Below, in pieces: positions 1 to 9,878 of a DNA stretch of 64,000 nt (the stretch's first letter is position 1; each line of letters begins with the position of its first letter). Below the pieces are notes generated by a model that saw nothing but the letters and a program-made list of their open reading frames with translations, was not told the origin of the DNA and made no database searches. This stretch comes from Ogataea parapolymorpha DL-1. Lineage: Eukaryota > Ascomycota > Pichiomycetes > Pichiales > Pichiaceae. The translations under genes and the position numbers were made by a program. Where the stretch lies: positions 1,266,268-1,330,267 of the forward strand of contig NC_027862.1 of the NCBI RefSeq assembly GCF_000187245.1, written 5' to 3'.

Positions 1-502
1 CGAAATCGAACATCTTGAGAAATGTACGCTTGGTCACCTTGTTGGTCATTATGGAAGGAATGGTGACGTAGCCTTCGAGCGACACTAAAAACATTTCAAA
101 GGGAACCCTTGTACTCGTCGGATTGTGCACCGTGACACAGCCGGTAACGATATCGCCAGCATGGAACTCCTTTAGTGGATTACCACGCTCAACGCTCTTT
201 CCCATCTCAGGGAAGGTTTTGGTGGCTCTGATGGTGATCTTGACTGACGAGGTGATTCTATCCAGCTGGTCCAGATTGTTCAGCAGCAGTTTCTCGTTAT
301 CGCGCACATGGAGGATTTCCTGATTCCGTATAGTGTTGTTTGGCCTGTACAAAGGAGGATCCTCGTTGACAGCAGTATGGTAGTCCGGCAGTCCATCAGC
401 GCGCGAAAACTGCTCTATCTGAGTCAATGTGCGGTTGAGTAGCTCGTTGTCGGTCTCGAACGTTGGCAGAACATCGTATGGAATGACTTCGGAGTCTGAC
501 AT
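1..502 (-). CDS. BUL1: BUL1/BUL2-like arrestin-related ubiquitin-ligase adaptor, N-terminal part
   Basis: The reading frame runs from an ATG at 502 off the left edge of the window, giving about 167 N-terminal residues; the C-terminus is missing. The visible part has a variable acidic head followed by a segment resembling the Bul1 N-terminal domain, with a beta-rich arrestin-like stretch containing FHAGDIVTGCVTVHNPTSTR and then FEMFLVSLEGYVTIPS. In yeast, Bul1 and Bul2 bind the HECT ligase Rsp5 and direct ubiquitination of permeases such as Gap1. The PPxY Rsp5-binding motif was not securely located: PPLYR (near residue 49) is only PY-like. The gene is divergent from PFA4 with a 64-bp gap. The family call rests on the VSLEGYV arrestin segment; a different alpha-arrestin is possible. 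Confidence 0.6.
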   Translation of the reverse strand, partial: MSDSEVIPYDVLPTFETDNELLNRTLTQIEQFSRADGLPDYHTAVNEDPPLYRPNNTIRNQEILHVRDNEKLLLNNLDQLDRITSSVKITIRATKTFPEMGKSVERGNPLKEFHAGDIVTGCVTVHNPTSTRVPFEMFLVSLEGYVTIPSIMTNKVTKRTFLKMFDF

Positions 503-566
503 TTTCAGAGCCAAATTTAAAAAGCTCTTTTTCTAAATGTGTATTTATTTTTCATCTGATCTATAA

Positions 567-1682
567 ATGGCCATCGTGTTTAAATGGCCCTGGCTGGGCA
601 TAGCGGTAAGTACGCGTTCAGGCCGCCTTCTAATTCAATAGATACCTAGTCTGCTGATCGCTTCCATCCAATTGTGTGCCCATTACCTGTTCTACAGAGA
701 CCGTGCCGATCAAACCAAGCTAGTGATTCTCGCTGCATTGGTCTGGTACTCCTACTATTTGGCCATCTATACGTCGCCAGGACACCCACCCAACAACTAT
801 ACCGTGGATAAATCTCAGAAGCCGCAGAAACAATGGTACAAGTACTGTTCCAAATGCAAACATTACAAACCAGAGAGAACTCACCATTGCAAAACATGTA
901 GACGCTGCATTCTGAAAATGGATCACCACTGTCCATGGACAATGAACTGCGTCGGCCACGAGAACATACCTCATTTCATGAGATTTCTCACCTGGGTTCT
1001 CGTAGCTGTCTCTTACACGTTTTCGTTCTTAGTGAGAAAATTGTCCTCCTACTACAAAAACAGGAACCTGCCAGCTTATTTGGTCGGCAAAAAGGAACTC
1101 GCTCTTGTGATTGTGTGCACATTGCTATGTGTATTCATCCTGTTCACTATAGGAATCCTATTCTTGCGCACTCTTTTCAATCTGATCAGCAACGAAACCA
1201 CAATAGAAAGCTGGGAGCGCGAAAGAGTCCACTCACAATTCTACACTGAAAAGTTCTGGACCAAGGTGAGAGCAAATTACCAGAGAATTCACGGCAAGCC
1301 GCTTCCAGAACTGACGTCCTGGAAAACAAATTACAGAGAACTGAGACGCGACTCGCAGATTCCTCCAAACTTCTCATACGATGATCTAGTCTTCCCATAC
1401 GACTCAGGCTCCACGTTCCAAAATCTGTGCATGGCTCTTGGCCCAGTGCATCTCTGGCTTTGGCCTTGGGGAAAACCCAAAGAAAACGGAATTGACTTTG
1501 AAAAGGTCAGTGAGGACGAAGACCAATTGAATCTGCCTTGGCCTCCGGATGGCTCCAACTACGATAACGATCCTTCTGATGAAACTACCGTCTCCTCGTG
1601 GATTAACGATCTTGGCGAGACTCTGGATGACTTTGGCGTCGACCTGGCCACAGAACCTTACGAAGCACCAAAAGATATCTAA
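567..1682 (+). CDS. PFA4: PFA4, DHHC palmitoyltransferase (two exons)
   Basis: Exon 1 is 567-605 and exon 2 is 642-1682, giving 359 residues. Exon 1 encodes MAIVFKWPWLGIA and exon 2 resumes with IPSLLIASIQLCAHY, which together match the N-terminus of yeast Pfa4 (KWPWLGIAIPSFLIASIG). The cysteine-rich domain has CSKCKHYKPERTHHC followed by the catalytic DHHC at residues 107-110 (C110 is the acyl-accepting cysteine), then NCVGHENIPHF. Hydrophobic segments flank it on both sides, as expected for a four-helix ER membrane protein. Pfa4 S-palmitoylates multi-spanning proteins in the ER, including chitin synthase Chs3. An ORF starting only at the downstream TTG would lose the first transmembrane helix, so the spliced start is preferred. 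Confidence 0.93.
606..641 (+). other. PFA4: PFA4 intron, 36 nt
   Basis: The donor is GTAAGT at 606-611. A weak CTAAT branch-like sequence lies a few bases before the acceptor AATAG ending at 641. Removal joins GCG to ATA in phase 0 and restores the conserved Pfa4 N-terminus. Its length is a multiple of three, but its last three bases are an in-frame TAG, so an unspliced message stops after 24 codons. Confidence 0.85.
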
Positions 1683-1725
1683 TCATAGTGACATACTTTA
1701 TTATACACAAACTGCCAAAAACCCA

Positions 1726-4700
1726 TTACTCACCCTCATTGTTGGTGTCGGCACTAGTGTGGTCGGTTTGGGAAGGGGCGCCCGCGGAAACAACAGTGTC
1801 CCGCCCAGTGCTCACTGTATCTCCCGCAGAATCGATCAGTTTGCTACCCGCTTGTTGATAAGCCTGCGGACCTTGCTCGATCCAAGCTTTGAACTGTTTA
1901 TTAGCTTCTTCAATCTCGCCTTCATCCAACTCCTTTCCAAGCCCGAATTCGCCATCTAAGGCTTCCTGTAAACTCCTCATCCTAATTTCTTTGCTTAAAC
2001 GTTTTTCGTCCTTGCTGAATGCAGTGTCCCGCACAAACACATCATAAGAGCCCGGCTCAAACACTAATCTGTACGTCTCCTTATCAATTTTGACCTTCAG
2101 CTTGGAGTCTGCGATACCATCAATCTCTCCTTCCTCCTCCTCTTCCTCTTCGACGTTGGACTTCAAGAAAGGAAGCAAAATTGCGTTTGGATCAATACCT
2201 TCTGTAGGATGGGACATGGCGTAACTGGTGAGATAGTAGTTCCACTTCTCTTCTGGTGTCTTCGAGTCATCACGGATCGTGGTATCGTCCAATGCCAAGA
2301 ATGTGATCGTCGTGTCGTTGGCAGCCTTGTTGAAAACAATCTTGAACATGTTCTCATCCGAAGCCATCAGGTTGCGGACCTGCATTCTGTAGATGATTTG
2401 GTCTCTTGCGGTCGTCTTGGAGTTGTTCCGGTCCTTCTCCATCAGCAGAACGATTTCGGTACACTTTGAGTCACTAACAATGTTGTGGCAGTGCTTCAAA
2501 AGACCAGAAATAACCTTGTCCACGGTGAACAGCTTAAATGCTTTGTTGCGGAATCCTTGACGGAGGGTCTCTTCAAAATTGTTTTGGTCCAAAGAGCCCT
2601 CAATGACTTTTGCGCAAAGTTCCAGAGCTTCATTGTACGAGTCATCGCCCTTAATGTTGATACCCATCTCCTCTAATTGATCATTGATCAGACCCAAATC
2701 CTTGGCAAAAGGTGTCACCTTTCTCGATTTGATCTCTTTGTTGACGCTTGGAGCCATCTGTTTGATTTCAAGTAAACGCTCATAAAGAGTGTTCAAAAAG
2801 CGGTAGAACACATAGAGCTGGGTGTTGCAGAACATGTTGAACTCGGTCCGATCGTCACCATAGGAGATATTCGGTCTGTCATTCGTAATCCAATTTGTTT
2901 GCGCTCTTTCGACTTCATCATTCTCTTCGCCCTGCGAAGCGGTCTGAGCAGAACCCGCGGAGTCAGATTCCTCATCGCCTTCGTTCTTCTTTGGTTTTTT
3001 AACTTTCTTTAAGACGTCCCTCAAAAGATCGTTTTCCCTCGATCTCTTCTTTGACTGGGACAGAGTAGGAACAGCTGGCACAGTTTCCTTATTGTCGGGA
3101 TCTTCTTTTTGCACTTCCTTCACTTGGCCGACAGATCTTCTTGCCATAGCATTATCGATGAATTTGGAGTCTAGGAAGAAAAATTTGGCAATGAAAGATC
3201 TGAGGAATCCTTCAATTTTTTCCTTATCATACTGGGAATACGTCTGGCTGTGAGATAAGTAGCAGTCAACTAGCTTGAGAATATCCATGAAAACCTCAAA
3301 GTCATCGTAATGATAACTCAATTGCGGAGCTGGGATAGGCATCAATGGGTGCAGCTTCTTTTGCATTTGCTCTTGCTTGATTGTAGAGATCTCACTAACT
3401 AGCTGCTTGTTGGTCAAAAGCTTCTTGTCTATCTGCTTAAATGTCAAACCAAGGTGGTCAAGAGACTTGTAGAAAGCTTTTTGTTCCAATTCCCTCCAAA
3501 CTTTGTTCCATTCACGATGAGCTCTCTTCCACTCCTCGTCCTTCTGCTTTAGTCTTTTCAGAACAACCGGAACAGCAACAGCAGGATTTTCATGAAGAGC
3601 CTCGATGACTTCAAAACCCTTATCCTTGTCATACACTTTTCTGATCACTTTCTTGTATATCGTGACAGATGTGTGGCCAAGCCCTGGTGGGAGCTTGAAC
3701 TTGGCCTTTTCATCTGGTGTCATATTTGCAAGTCGGTTGGCAATCGTTTCAAGCGTTTGAATGGTTCTAAGGTTGGCTTCCATGTAGAAATCATATTCGT
3801 GTCTTTCTTCTTCAATTCGGAACAGAATGTCCTCATACTGATTCTTACGATGAGCAATAAATCCAGACTCTTCCGAAGCCCAGACTGGGTGTCCTGCCCA
3901 TTCGTCATTCAGAACTTCCCAGCACATTTCATCTCTGCCAGAACAAGGCATGTATGTTTGTGACTTTGGAAGCAATCTATAGGACGGGCCACACGCTTTG
4001 CACATCATGAGATCCAGTTGCTGTTTCTTGATTGCAATATTCTCAATATGAAGGGGTTTCTCTTCCCACCCAACAAAGGACTTGAACCAGTCAAAGAGAT
4101 CAGGGAAGCCACCAATGAATCCTTCCGCCTTCTCAACCAGCGTGTCCTTATCAATAACTTCGCTGGTGTAAAGCCTGAGAAACTTGAGAAACTCGTTGTA
4201 GGTTTGCTTATTGTTGATAGCCTTCTTCACCTTATCGAAGAAGGTAACCTCATCCGTGAGATCAGACTCAACGGCATTTGGATAAACTGGCTCCGGAACA
4301 CCTGGTAGCAAAGAAGGGTTTTCGTCTTTCCGTCTGGGTTGCAAAGAAGCACGTATGTTGGAGACTGGAGGCTCATCATATGGTTGCGTCATCTGATAAG
4401 ACTTTTGCGAGGGAATAGATTGAGATAGCTGCTGTGAACCCCACCTCTTCTTTTTATCTTTAGAAGGCATTTGAGGCACAGGCTGGCGGAAAGTTGGAGG
4501 CTGGAAACTTCCAACAGGAGGGAGTTGAACATTCGACTGTTGCGGTTGGGCTTGTGAATGAGGCTGACCTAGATGCCCCGCCTGCTTCCCATCATAATAC
4601 ACCTGACCGTAGTTGTTGTATTCACCCAGCTGCGGTCCTTGCATCCTCCCCTGTTGATCCAGAACAGGAGCCGTTGTATCCGGCATGAAGAGCTTGAAAT

Positions 4701-5979
4701 CTTCCAACAAGTCGGGGGCATCTCTGAACAAAACCGAAATCTCTCGGTAAACCTCGTCGATCGGTTTTATTCCTTTTTGGTACATCTGCAGATTTTCGAG
4801 GAAATGCTTGTAAATGTCTGGCTCGTTGGCGTACCTCTGTTTGATCTTATTCACGTAGTTGATTGCTTGATCAAACTCAGCAGGGGATCCCTGCTTCACC
4901 TCCTGCTGCTGAAGTGGTTGAGAGGGAGGCTGCTGTTGTGCTTGGTAATATGGAGGCTGTTGGCCACCATTACCTAACATCTGGTGATATTGCGACTGGG
5001 ATTGCTGGGGATATTGGTACTCGAGCTGAGCAGCAGGATGCTGATTTTGAGGGTCATATGGAACCGGTCCTGGGTCCTGTCTCACAGTCTTCCCCATTGG
5101 GGTTGTAACAATGATGGTATTTGGATCGGCAGAAGAACACTCGATGGCAAAACCTTGAGGCAGAAATGTATTGAATCCATCAATCAGCTTGGGATGACCT
5201 CTGAACAGTGTAGACACTCTTTCAATCACCCCAGGAGTATCGATGCTGCACAATTGTTAGTAAAAATGGAAAAACAATGGAGGATCAAGTTTGGGATGGG
5301 GAAGGGGAGGAGAGAAAAGAAAAAACCACGCCAAACCGGACCCACCAGAAAAAAACCTAGCGGTGCAAGGTGTACTTACTTTTGGCTCTTGAAGTCCTTC
5401 ATTATGTCCAGGAAGTTGTTATAGACGTCTGTCTGGTTCTGGAACTGGATCTTGACCTGGTCAAGGTAGGAAAGGGCATCTTTGACATTCAAAGGCCGAT
5501 ACGACTGGGCGGTGGCAGCAACCTGTTGAGCCGCCTGATGTTCTGCCTGTCTCTGTGCCTGCGACTGGTCCTGGGTGTGTTGCTGAATGGCAGTAGAGAC
5601 CAGGTTTTGGTGCTGCGTCGACGGGGAGACCATGTTTATGTTTTCGGAAAGCTGCCTTGTTAGTCTTGTTCTCTATAACAAATTTAGGAGTTCACTTACG
5701 TGTTGGTTATCCATATTCTGGACCGAGTATCTGCCCAGATTGTTGATTCCCGGGAGGGAGGGCAGAGAGTAGAGCGGTTGGCCCGTTGTCATGGGTCTGT
5801 GTTCCATCTGGTACTCACCATTTTCGAGCGAGCTCGGAGGGGGAAGAACAGGTGCACCTTGTTGACGACTGCTGATGTTAGTAAGCGTACTTCTGGTTCG
5901 TAACATACCTATATGACTGCAAGTTCGCAGGCTGATGGTCTGACGACTCCTTGTTTTGCCACGAATCTTGTGTTGACAT
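1726..5979 (-). CDS. SIN3: SIN3, transcriptional corepressor scaffold of the Rpd3 deacetylase complexes (four exons)
   Basis: Exons on the minus strand are 5979-5909, 5871-5700, 5651-5380 and 5245-1726, together 4035 nt and 1344 residues. Paired amphipathic helix domains are visible: PAH1 at about 133-200 (split by the third intron), PAH2 at about 292-362 and PAH3 at about 505-565. The Sin3 deacetylase-interacting region follows at about 590-690 ([20 protein letters not shown]). Glutamine/proline-rich linkers separate the PAH domains, and acidic runs lie near the C-terminus ([12 protein letters not shown]). Sin3 recruits Rpd3 to promoters and is bound by repressors such as Ume6 through PAH2. 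The start was chosen at ATG 5979 because splicing the first intron gives a continuous frame into the conserved exons. It is convergent with PFA4 (43 bp) and divergent from RPB11. Confidence 0.95.
5246..5379 (-). other. SIN3: SIN3 intron 3, 134 nt
   Basis: On the minus strand the donor is GTAAGT from 5379. The branch point is a perfect TACTAAC, and the acceptor is GTGCAG ending at 5246. It interrupts an AA|C codon inside PAH1 and joins DFKSQ to [10 protein letters not shown]. It is the only intron in the window of ordinary yeast size and contains a pyrimidine-rich tract. Confidence 0.93.
5652..5699 (-). other. SIN3: SIN3 intron 2, 48 nt
   Basis: The donor is GTAAGT from 5699, the branch is GACTAAC, and the acceptor is GGCAG ending at 5652. 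Splicing is in phase 0 and joins MDNQH to [10 protein letters not shown]. An alternative AG three bases after the branch (CAAG) would shift the frame. Confidence 0.85.
5872..5908 (-). other. SIN3: SIN3 intron 1, 37 nt, with tandem acceptor
   Basis: The donor is GTATGT from 5908, the branch TTACTAAC, and the acceptor ATCAG ending at 5872. It joins LQSY to SSRQQGAP through an AG|C serine codon. The acceptor is followed at once by CAG, making an in-frame NAGNAG tandem acceptor that could drop one serine. Confidence 0.87.
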
Positions 5980-6404
5980 TGGGCAAAAAAGTGCTGGTTG
6001 ATCGGAAAACACTGAAAGTACACACAAGACACGCCCCAAGAATAGCTAGAGTTGTATACGAGCTTGCAACTAGTTTTCACTCAAATGAAACTTGTGTTCG
6101 TCTGAAGCAGAAAAAGATATTCGAAAAAGCGTGTGCGTGAAGCGGGAGCTATCAGGTCGTGCACCACCAAGGAAGGACAGCACAGGCCGGGTGACAGGGG
6201 CGTCGAGCTACAGGGCTGTAGCAAAGCCGACAGGACTTTGCTCCGTTTCTGTGTAAACAGGGAGGCTACCGAGATGCGATTTGTGACTCGCTTGGTTGGC
6301 TTGCTGTCTTGACTCTGTCTATTTGCCAAGCAAAACCTACATCGGATGATTTACACATCTCTACACCCCGCTCAAAAATTTATCAACACTTCTTTTGCTC
6401 ACCA
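5980..6404. promoter_or_regulatory. Divergent SIN3/RPB11 intergenic region
   Basis: This 425-bp region separates two genes transcribed away from each other and must hold both promoters. No TATA box or binding site could be assigned with confidence, and the open frames inside it resemble no protein. Confidence 0.5.
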
Positions 6405-6810
6405 ATGAACGCCCCAGATCGGTTCGAGCTATTCATCCTTCCCGATGGAGTGCCAAAGTACGTATTGTCCCTCAGAAATCTAACAGGCCAGGCTTCAGAT
6501 CACACCGGACTCGAAAGTGCCGAGCTGTGTGCTCATAAAGTTCGAGAGAGAGGACCACACGCTGGGCAACTTATTAAAACAAGAACTCGCCAACGACCCA
6601 CAGGTGCTCTTTGTGGCCTACAAAGTGGAACATCCTTTGTTTGCCAACTTTGTGATGAGATTGCAAACAGAAGAAGGTTACAAACCTCGGATTGCTCTTA
6701 AGAACGCATGCACTAGACTGATCTCGAAACTGGGCATTCTCAATGACAAATTCAAACGCGAGTGGGAGCTGAAGGCCTTGCTTGCCGAGGGCGAGTCGGA
6801 CGACATATAA
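6405..6810 (+). CDS. RPB11: RPB11, RNA polymerase II subunit (two exons)
   Basis: Exon 1 is 6405-6457 and exon 2 is 6492-6810, giving 123 residues (yeast Rpb11 has 120). Exon 1 encodes [18 protein letters not shown], matching the start of eukaryotic Rpb11. Exon 2 begins [10 protein letters not shown] and continues with the signature [16 protein letters not shown], then AYKVEHPLF and RIQTEEGY-like sequence ([18 protein letters not shown]). Rpb11 heterodimerises with Rpb3 as the equivalent of the bacterial alpha dimer and anchors Pol II assembly. The start and intron were set by homology, because the first 18 residues are encoded in a different frame from the rest. It is convergent with CDC5 (84 bp). 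Confidence 0.95.
6458..6491 (+). other. RPB11: RPB11 intron, 34 nt
   Basis: The donor is GTACGT at 6458 and the branch ATCTAAC ends at 6484. AG dinucleotides end at 6486, 6491 and 6498, but only the middle one (GGCCAG) keeps the frame and yields the conserved K-L-Q-I-T-P-D segment. Confidence 0.87.
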
Positions 6811-6894
6811 TGTACACTAGATATAGACTTAATTAAATTGCTTACTTTAAGGTATTTTTTCGCATTTTGTTATACATGCTAACTATTCCGCCTT

Positions 6895-8859
6895 TCATAT
6901 CGATATCTTATCTCTGAGAGCGTGCTTCATAAAGTCATACTTGACACTGAAGTACTCGTCGGGACTCTCATAAAAGTTGCCGTGACTGAGAACGTAGTCC
7001 AAAGGAAGCGTCTCGATCTCCTTGGACGGCGTGATATGCGTTAGGTACTGACCCAGCTCGGAAATCACCATCTTGTGATGATCCTTGAAGTTGAATTGAT
7101 AACTACCGTTGCTCAATTCAAACATGATGTAATTATCATCTCTAGTGTATCTGCGCAAAAAGACGTCTTTGCTGCGGCTCGAGGACTTGCGTGCTCCAGA
7201 CGAGACATCGGAAAGGTGAGCAGTCATATATTTGCGGAAGAAGTCGACCACTTCGATTTCACGGGACAACAAAGACGGCGTGGTTTCCTCCGTGTAATGC
7301 GCAACTTGCCAGCCTTCCTCGCTTGAGCTCGAAATATAAAAGACATCCGTCGTGTCAACCATCTTGAGGACAGTTTGGCCTGCATTGAACAAAACCCCAA
7401 TGGCACCGGATGAGAGCTGGTACGAAAATCCGTGTTTGTTGGAATAATCAACCCACTTGCTAACCACAATCGGCTTCTTCATGGCTCTCGCATCCGGCCT
7501 CAATTTCTGCTCTTCGATCTCTTTCATATTCATCAACGTGGCGGATAAGGTATCATTTAAAATGCGCATCATCTGGTTTTCCGGATGAGCGTTGGCCAGC
7601 TCGTTGGTGATCCGGCTTCTAACTGTGTTTCTCACGGCAACCGGGGGAATCTCCTTGTACTTGTTTTTGGTATTATTAGGCGACAGAGAGTGAGGGAGAA
7701 GCGTTTTTGGCTGCTCACTTTCGAGATCCGTCTTGAGGATCTCAACAGGGCTCTTGTAGGAATCGTTTATTCCCACTCGCTGCTTGCAGGTAGCAAAATT
7801 GATCAAAGATTCTTCCTTGGTGATGAAAGCAAGATTCTTTGGGATTTGTTTGAGCGACTCAGTCGAGATTTTGGCAGGGAATGGGCCACACTTGAACCAC
7901 TCGTGCTCAAGGATCTCGTCTAGCGAAGGTCTTAGGGTGGGGTCGGTCGAAAGCAGCTTTGTGATCAGGTTCTTGGACTCTGCTGACGCAGAAGAGTCGG
8001 CGGGGAACTTGTATTCGTTATTCTTGATCCGCTCGTAGATAACTTGAACATCCTTGGCCTGGAATGGAGGCTTACCAAAAAGCAGTGCGAACATCATGAT
8101 TCCAATGGCCCAGATGTCAACCTCGAAACTGTGGCCAGTGGCTTTACCACCCAGAACCTCGGGAGCAATGTAATTTGGGGTTCCGCAAATGGTGTATCTC
8201 TTGTTGGTGGATGGGCTCACAACAGTTGCCAGACCGAAATCTCCAATCTTGACGTTCATGTCAGGATCAAAAAAGATGTTTCCAAGTTTTAGGTCTCTGT
8301 GAACAACTCTTCTTCTGTGAAGATATTTGATGGCTCCAATGATTTGAACCATGAATAAACGCACCTCTGGCTCGCTGAGAACTTTTCTAGCTTTTAATAG
8401 GTCCATCAACGACTGATTAGGGCAGATTTCCAGCAAAATGTACACATTTACATCGTCTTCGAAGCAGTCCACGAACTGGACAATGTTAGGGTGAGACATG
8501 CTCTTGTGGATCTTGATTTCGCTGAGGAGTTTCGTTTTGGTCTTCTCATTTTTGATAGACGCCTTGGCCACCGTCTTGGCAGCAAAAATCCGACCAGATT
8601 CATCTTTCATCTGGAAACATCTGGCAAAGCCACCTTCCCCGAGAAACAGACCTCTGTGGTAGCCTCTTCCGTTCCTGGTGCGCACAACGCTTGGCGGCGT
8701 CTTACAAAGCGAACTGAGCTTCTCCTTCTTTTTTTTGCTCTTTGTCTCGGGCTTGGAAATAGAGCTGCGAACCGGCGTCTTAATGATTCCATTAGACGGT
8801 GTAGCTTTGGTATTCAATTGGACGTTATTCAACGCCTGCAAGGCTCTTCCGGTGCTCAT
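6895..8859 (-). CDS. CDC5: CDC5, Polo-like mitotic kinase
   Basis: The 654-residue protein has a basic N-terminal extension and then a Ser/Thr kinase domain from about 66 to 325. It contains the glycine loop LGEGGFARCF (about 73-82), the ATP lysine in FAAK (K95), the catalytic loop VVHRDLKLGNIFFD, the DFGLA motif and CGTPNYIAPEVLGG. The C-terminal third carries two polo-box repeats (WVDYSNKHGFSYQLSSGAIG and the FRKYMTAHL...YIMFELSNGSYQFNF region). Polo kinases phosphorylate cohesin, APC/C activators and mitotic-exit factors at spindle poles, kinetochores and bud neck. Length is close to yeast Cdc5 (705). The upstream region carries Mcm1/forkhead-like elements, consistent with G2/M transcription. 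Confidence 0.96.
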   Translation of the reverse strand: MSTGRALQALNNVQLNTKATPSNGIIKTPVRSSISKPETKSKKKKEKLSSLCKTPPSVVRTRNGRGYHRGLFLGEGGFARCFQMKDESGRIFAAKTVAKASIKNEKTKTKLLSEIKIHKSMSHPNIVQFVDCFEDDVNVYILLEICPNQSLMDLLKARKVLSEPEVRLFMVQIIGAIKYLHRRRVVHRDLKLGNIFFDPDMNVKIGDFGLATVVSPSTNKRYTICGTPNYIAPEVLGGKATGHSFEVDIWAIGIMMFALLFGKPPFQAKDVQVIYERIKNNEYKFPADSSASAESKNLITKLLSTDPTLRPSLDEILEHEWFKCGPFPAKISTESLKQIPKNLAFITKEESLINFATCKQRVGINDSYKSPVEILKTDLESEQPKTLLPHSLSPNNTKNKYKEIPPVAVRNTVRSRITNELANAHPENQMMRILNDTLSATLMNMKEIEEQKLRPDARAMKKPIVVSKWVDYSNKHGFSYQLSSGAIGVLFNAGQTVLKMVDTTDVFYISSSSEEGWQVAHYTEETTPSLLSREIEVVDFFRKYMTAHLSDVSSGARKSSSRSKDVFLRRYTRDDNYIMFELSNGSYQFNFKDHHKMVISELGQYLTHITPSKEIETLPLDYVLSHGNFYESPDEYFSVKYDFMKHALRDKISI

Positions 8860-8951
8860 TAGTACAAGGAGTCGAGATCGACGCAGCTGGGTGAAATGGG
8901 CTTCTTTTTAAGTATTAACTGGACGTCCTTAATAGGAAAAATAAAATATTC

Positions 8952-8988
8952 TTGTTTACTTTGACTGTTTACATGTTTCCCGATTGGG
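8952..8988 (-). promoter_or_regulatory. CDC5: Mcm1-like site with two forkhead sites upstream of CDC5
   Basis: Read on the minus strand toward CDC5: CCCAATCGGG (8988-8979, a CC-N6-GG Mcm1-like element), then GTAAACAG (8972-8965) and GTAAACAA (8959-8952, the exact forkhead consensus). The start codon lies about 93 bp further on. In S. cerevisiae, CDC5 belongs to the CLB2 cluster driven by Mcm1-Fkh2-Ndd1, with the same order of elements. Confidence 0.65.
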
Positions 8989-9090
8989 GCGAAATAGAAA
9001 TATATGTGTCAAGCCACATGCATAGCCACATGTACAGCCTCATTGAATAGATAACCGTTGGTTACTATGTACAAATGCCGGACGCGTTGT

Positions 9091-9645
9091 CTACCTGTCA
9101 AAACGAACATCCTGTCCGCAGACGTCCTTGATCAACGACTGGCTTCTTTCTTGTATTATCTCCTCCACCTCGATCTCGTTCTGGTATCGGTTTCTGATCT
9201 GTTCGGCAGAAGCCCTCTTCTCTCTGAGACTTCGCGTCAGGTCCTTCAATGCATAGGGGTCAATTCTCAAGAGCCGGTTTCTCTCTTCCTCATCCATTGC
9301 CAACTCTTGCGTCTCGACCTCTTTCACCATTTCATCTGCCTGGCCTAGACAGTATTTAATGCGGCTAGCTCTTGCCTGCCATTGTGGAATCAACAGTTCG
9401 TCCACAAACTGCTGGCATGAGTCTCTGCGGGGCAAAATGGAGCGGCGGGAGCGGTCTTCGTGATGTTTCGTTATGCTATTCAATCTGGTGCGTAATGTAT
9501 CGTCAAGTAGAGTTCTTGAGAGACGCAAAAAGTCCTGTAGTGAGCGCGACGATTCAATACATAGCTGGCGGTTAATTTCTGGGGGCACAGGAACCTCTCT
9601 CTCAGGAATAATATCTAATTCTGAGGCATCGCCTCTGGTCCACAT
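9091..9645 (-). CDS. Unrecognised 184-residue helical protein (possible Mis12-complex/Nsl1-like)
   Basis: The ATG at 9645 opens a 184-residue frame with no signal peptide or membrane segment. It is charged and predicted largely helical: an N-terminal acidic head, a central helix (SRTLLDDTLRTRLNSITKHH) and a C-terminal coiled-coil-like half (TRSLREKRASAEQIRNRYQN). No family was recognised firmly. A kinetochore Mis14/Nsl1-type protein is a weak guess from size, helical layout and an Arg-rich segment before a Pro (RRSILPRRD). It is divergent from the TPR gene across 233 bp. That it is a real gene is supported by its size, its isolation between well-placed neighbours and the absence of a better frame. 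Confidence 0.55.
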   Translation of the reverse strand: MWTRGDASELDIIPEREVPVPPEINRQLCIESSRSLQDFLRLSRTLLDDTLRTRLNSITKHHEDRSRRSILPRRDSCQQFVDELLIPQWQARASRIKYCLGQADEMVKEVETQELAMDEEERNRLLRIDPYALKDLTRSLREKRASAEQIRNRYQNEIEVEEIIQERSQSLIKDVCGQDVRFDR

Positions 9646-9702
9646 TATTTTAATTGTGAATATTTTTGGAATAAATTATATTTCATTGCCATCGAAATTA
9701 GC

Positions 9703-9723
9703 ATCGAATCGGACGGATTCGAT
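9703..9723. repeat. Perfect inverted repeat, 8-bp arms
   Basis: ATCGAATC (9703-9710) and GATTCGAT (9716-9723) flank a 5-bp spacer in the divergent promoter of the two neighbouring genes. It may be a palindromic protein-binding site; no known factor is assigned. Confidence 0.5.
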
Positions 9724-9878
9724 TTTCCATTTTCTCTACACAGAAGCTTTTCTATTCTGAATCGGCATTATTAGCATCATCGAAGAACATCCTTTTGTAT
9801 CGAAATCAACAGTAACTCTTAGACCGTTCACACCAGGCTGTGCTTATAGAATTTATCCGCTGGAATATTTTATTCAGC

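Noticed and set aside
5673..6080. Single 135-codon minus-strand frame over SIN3 exons 1-2
   Set aside because: Its N-terminal half reads exon 1 and intron 1 in a frame without homology; splicing gives the continuous SIN3 frame.
6309..6701. Open frame spanning the RPB11 first exon, intron and part of exon 2 in one frame
   Set aside because: Its second half is the wrong frame of RPB11; the conserved protein requires removal of 6458-6491.
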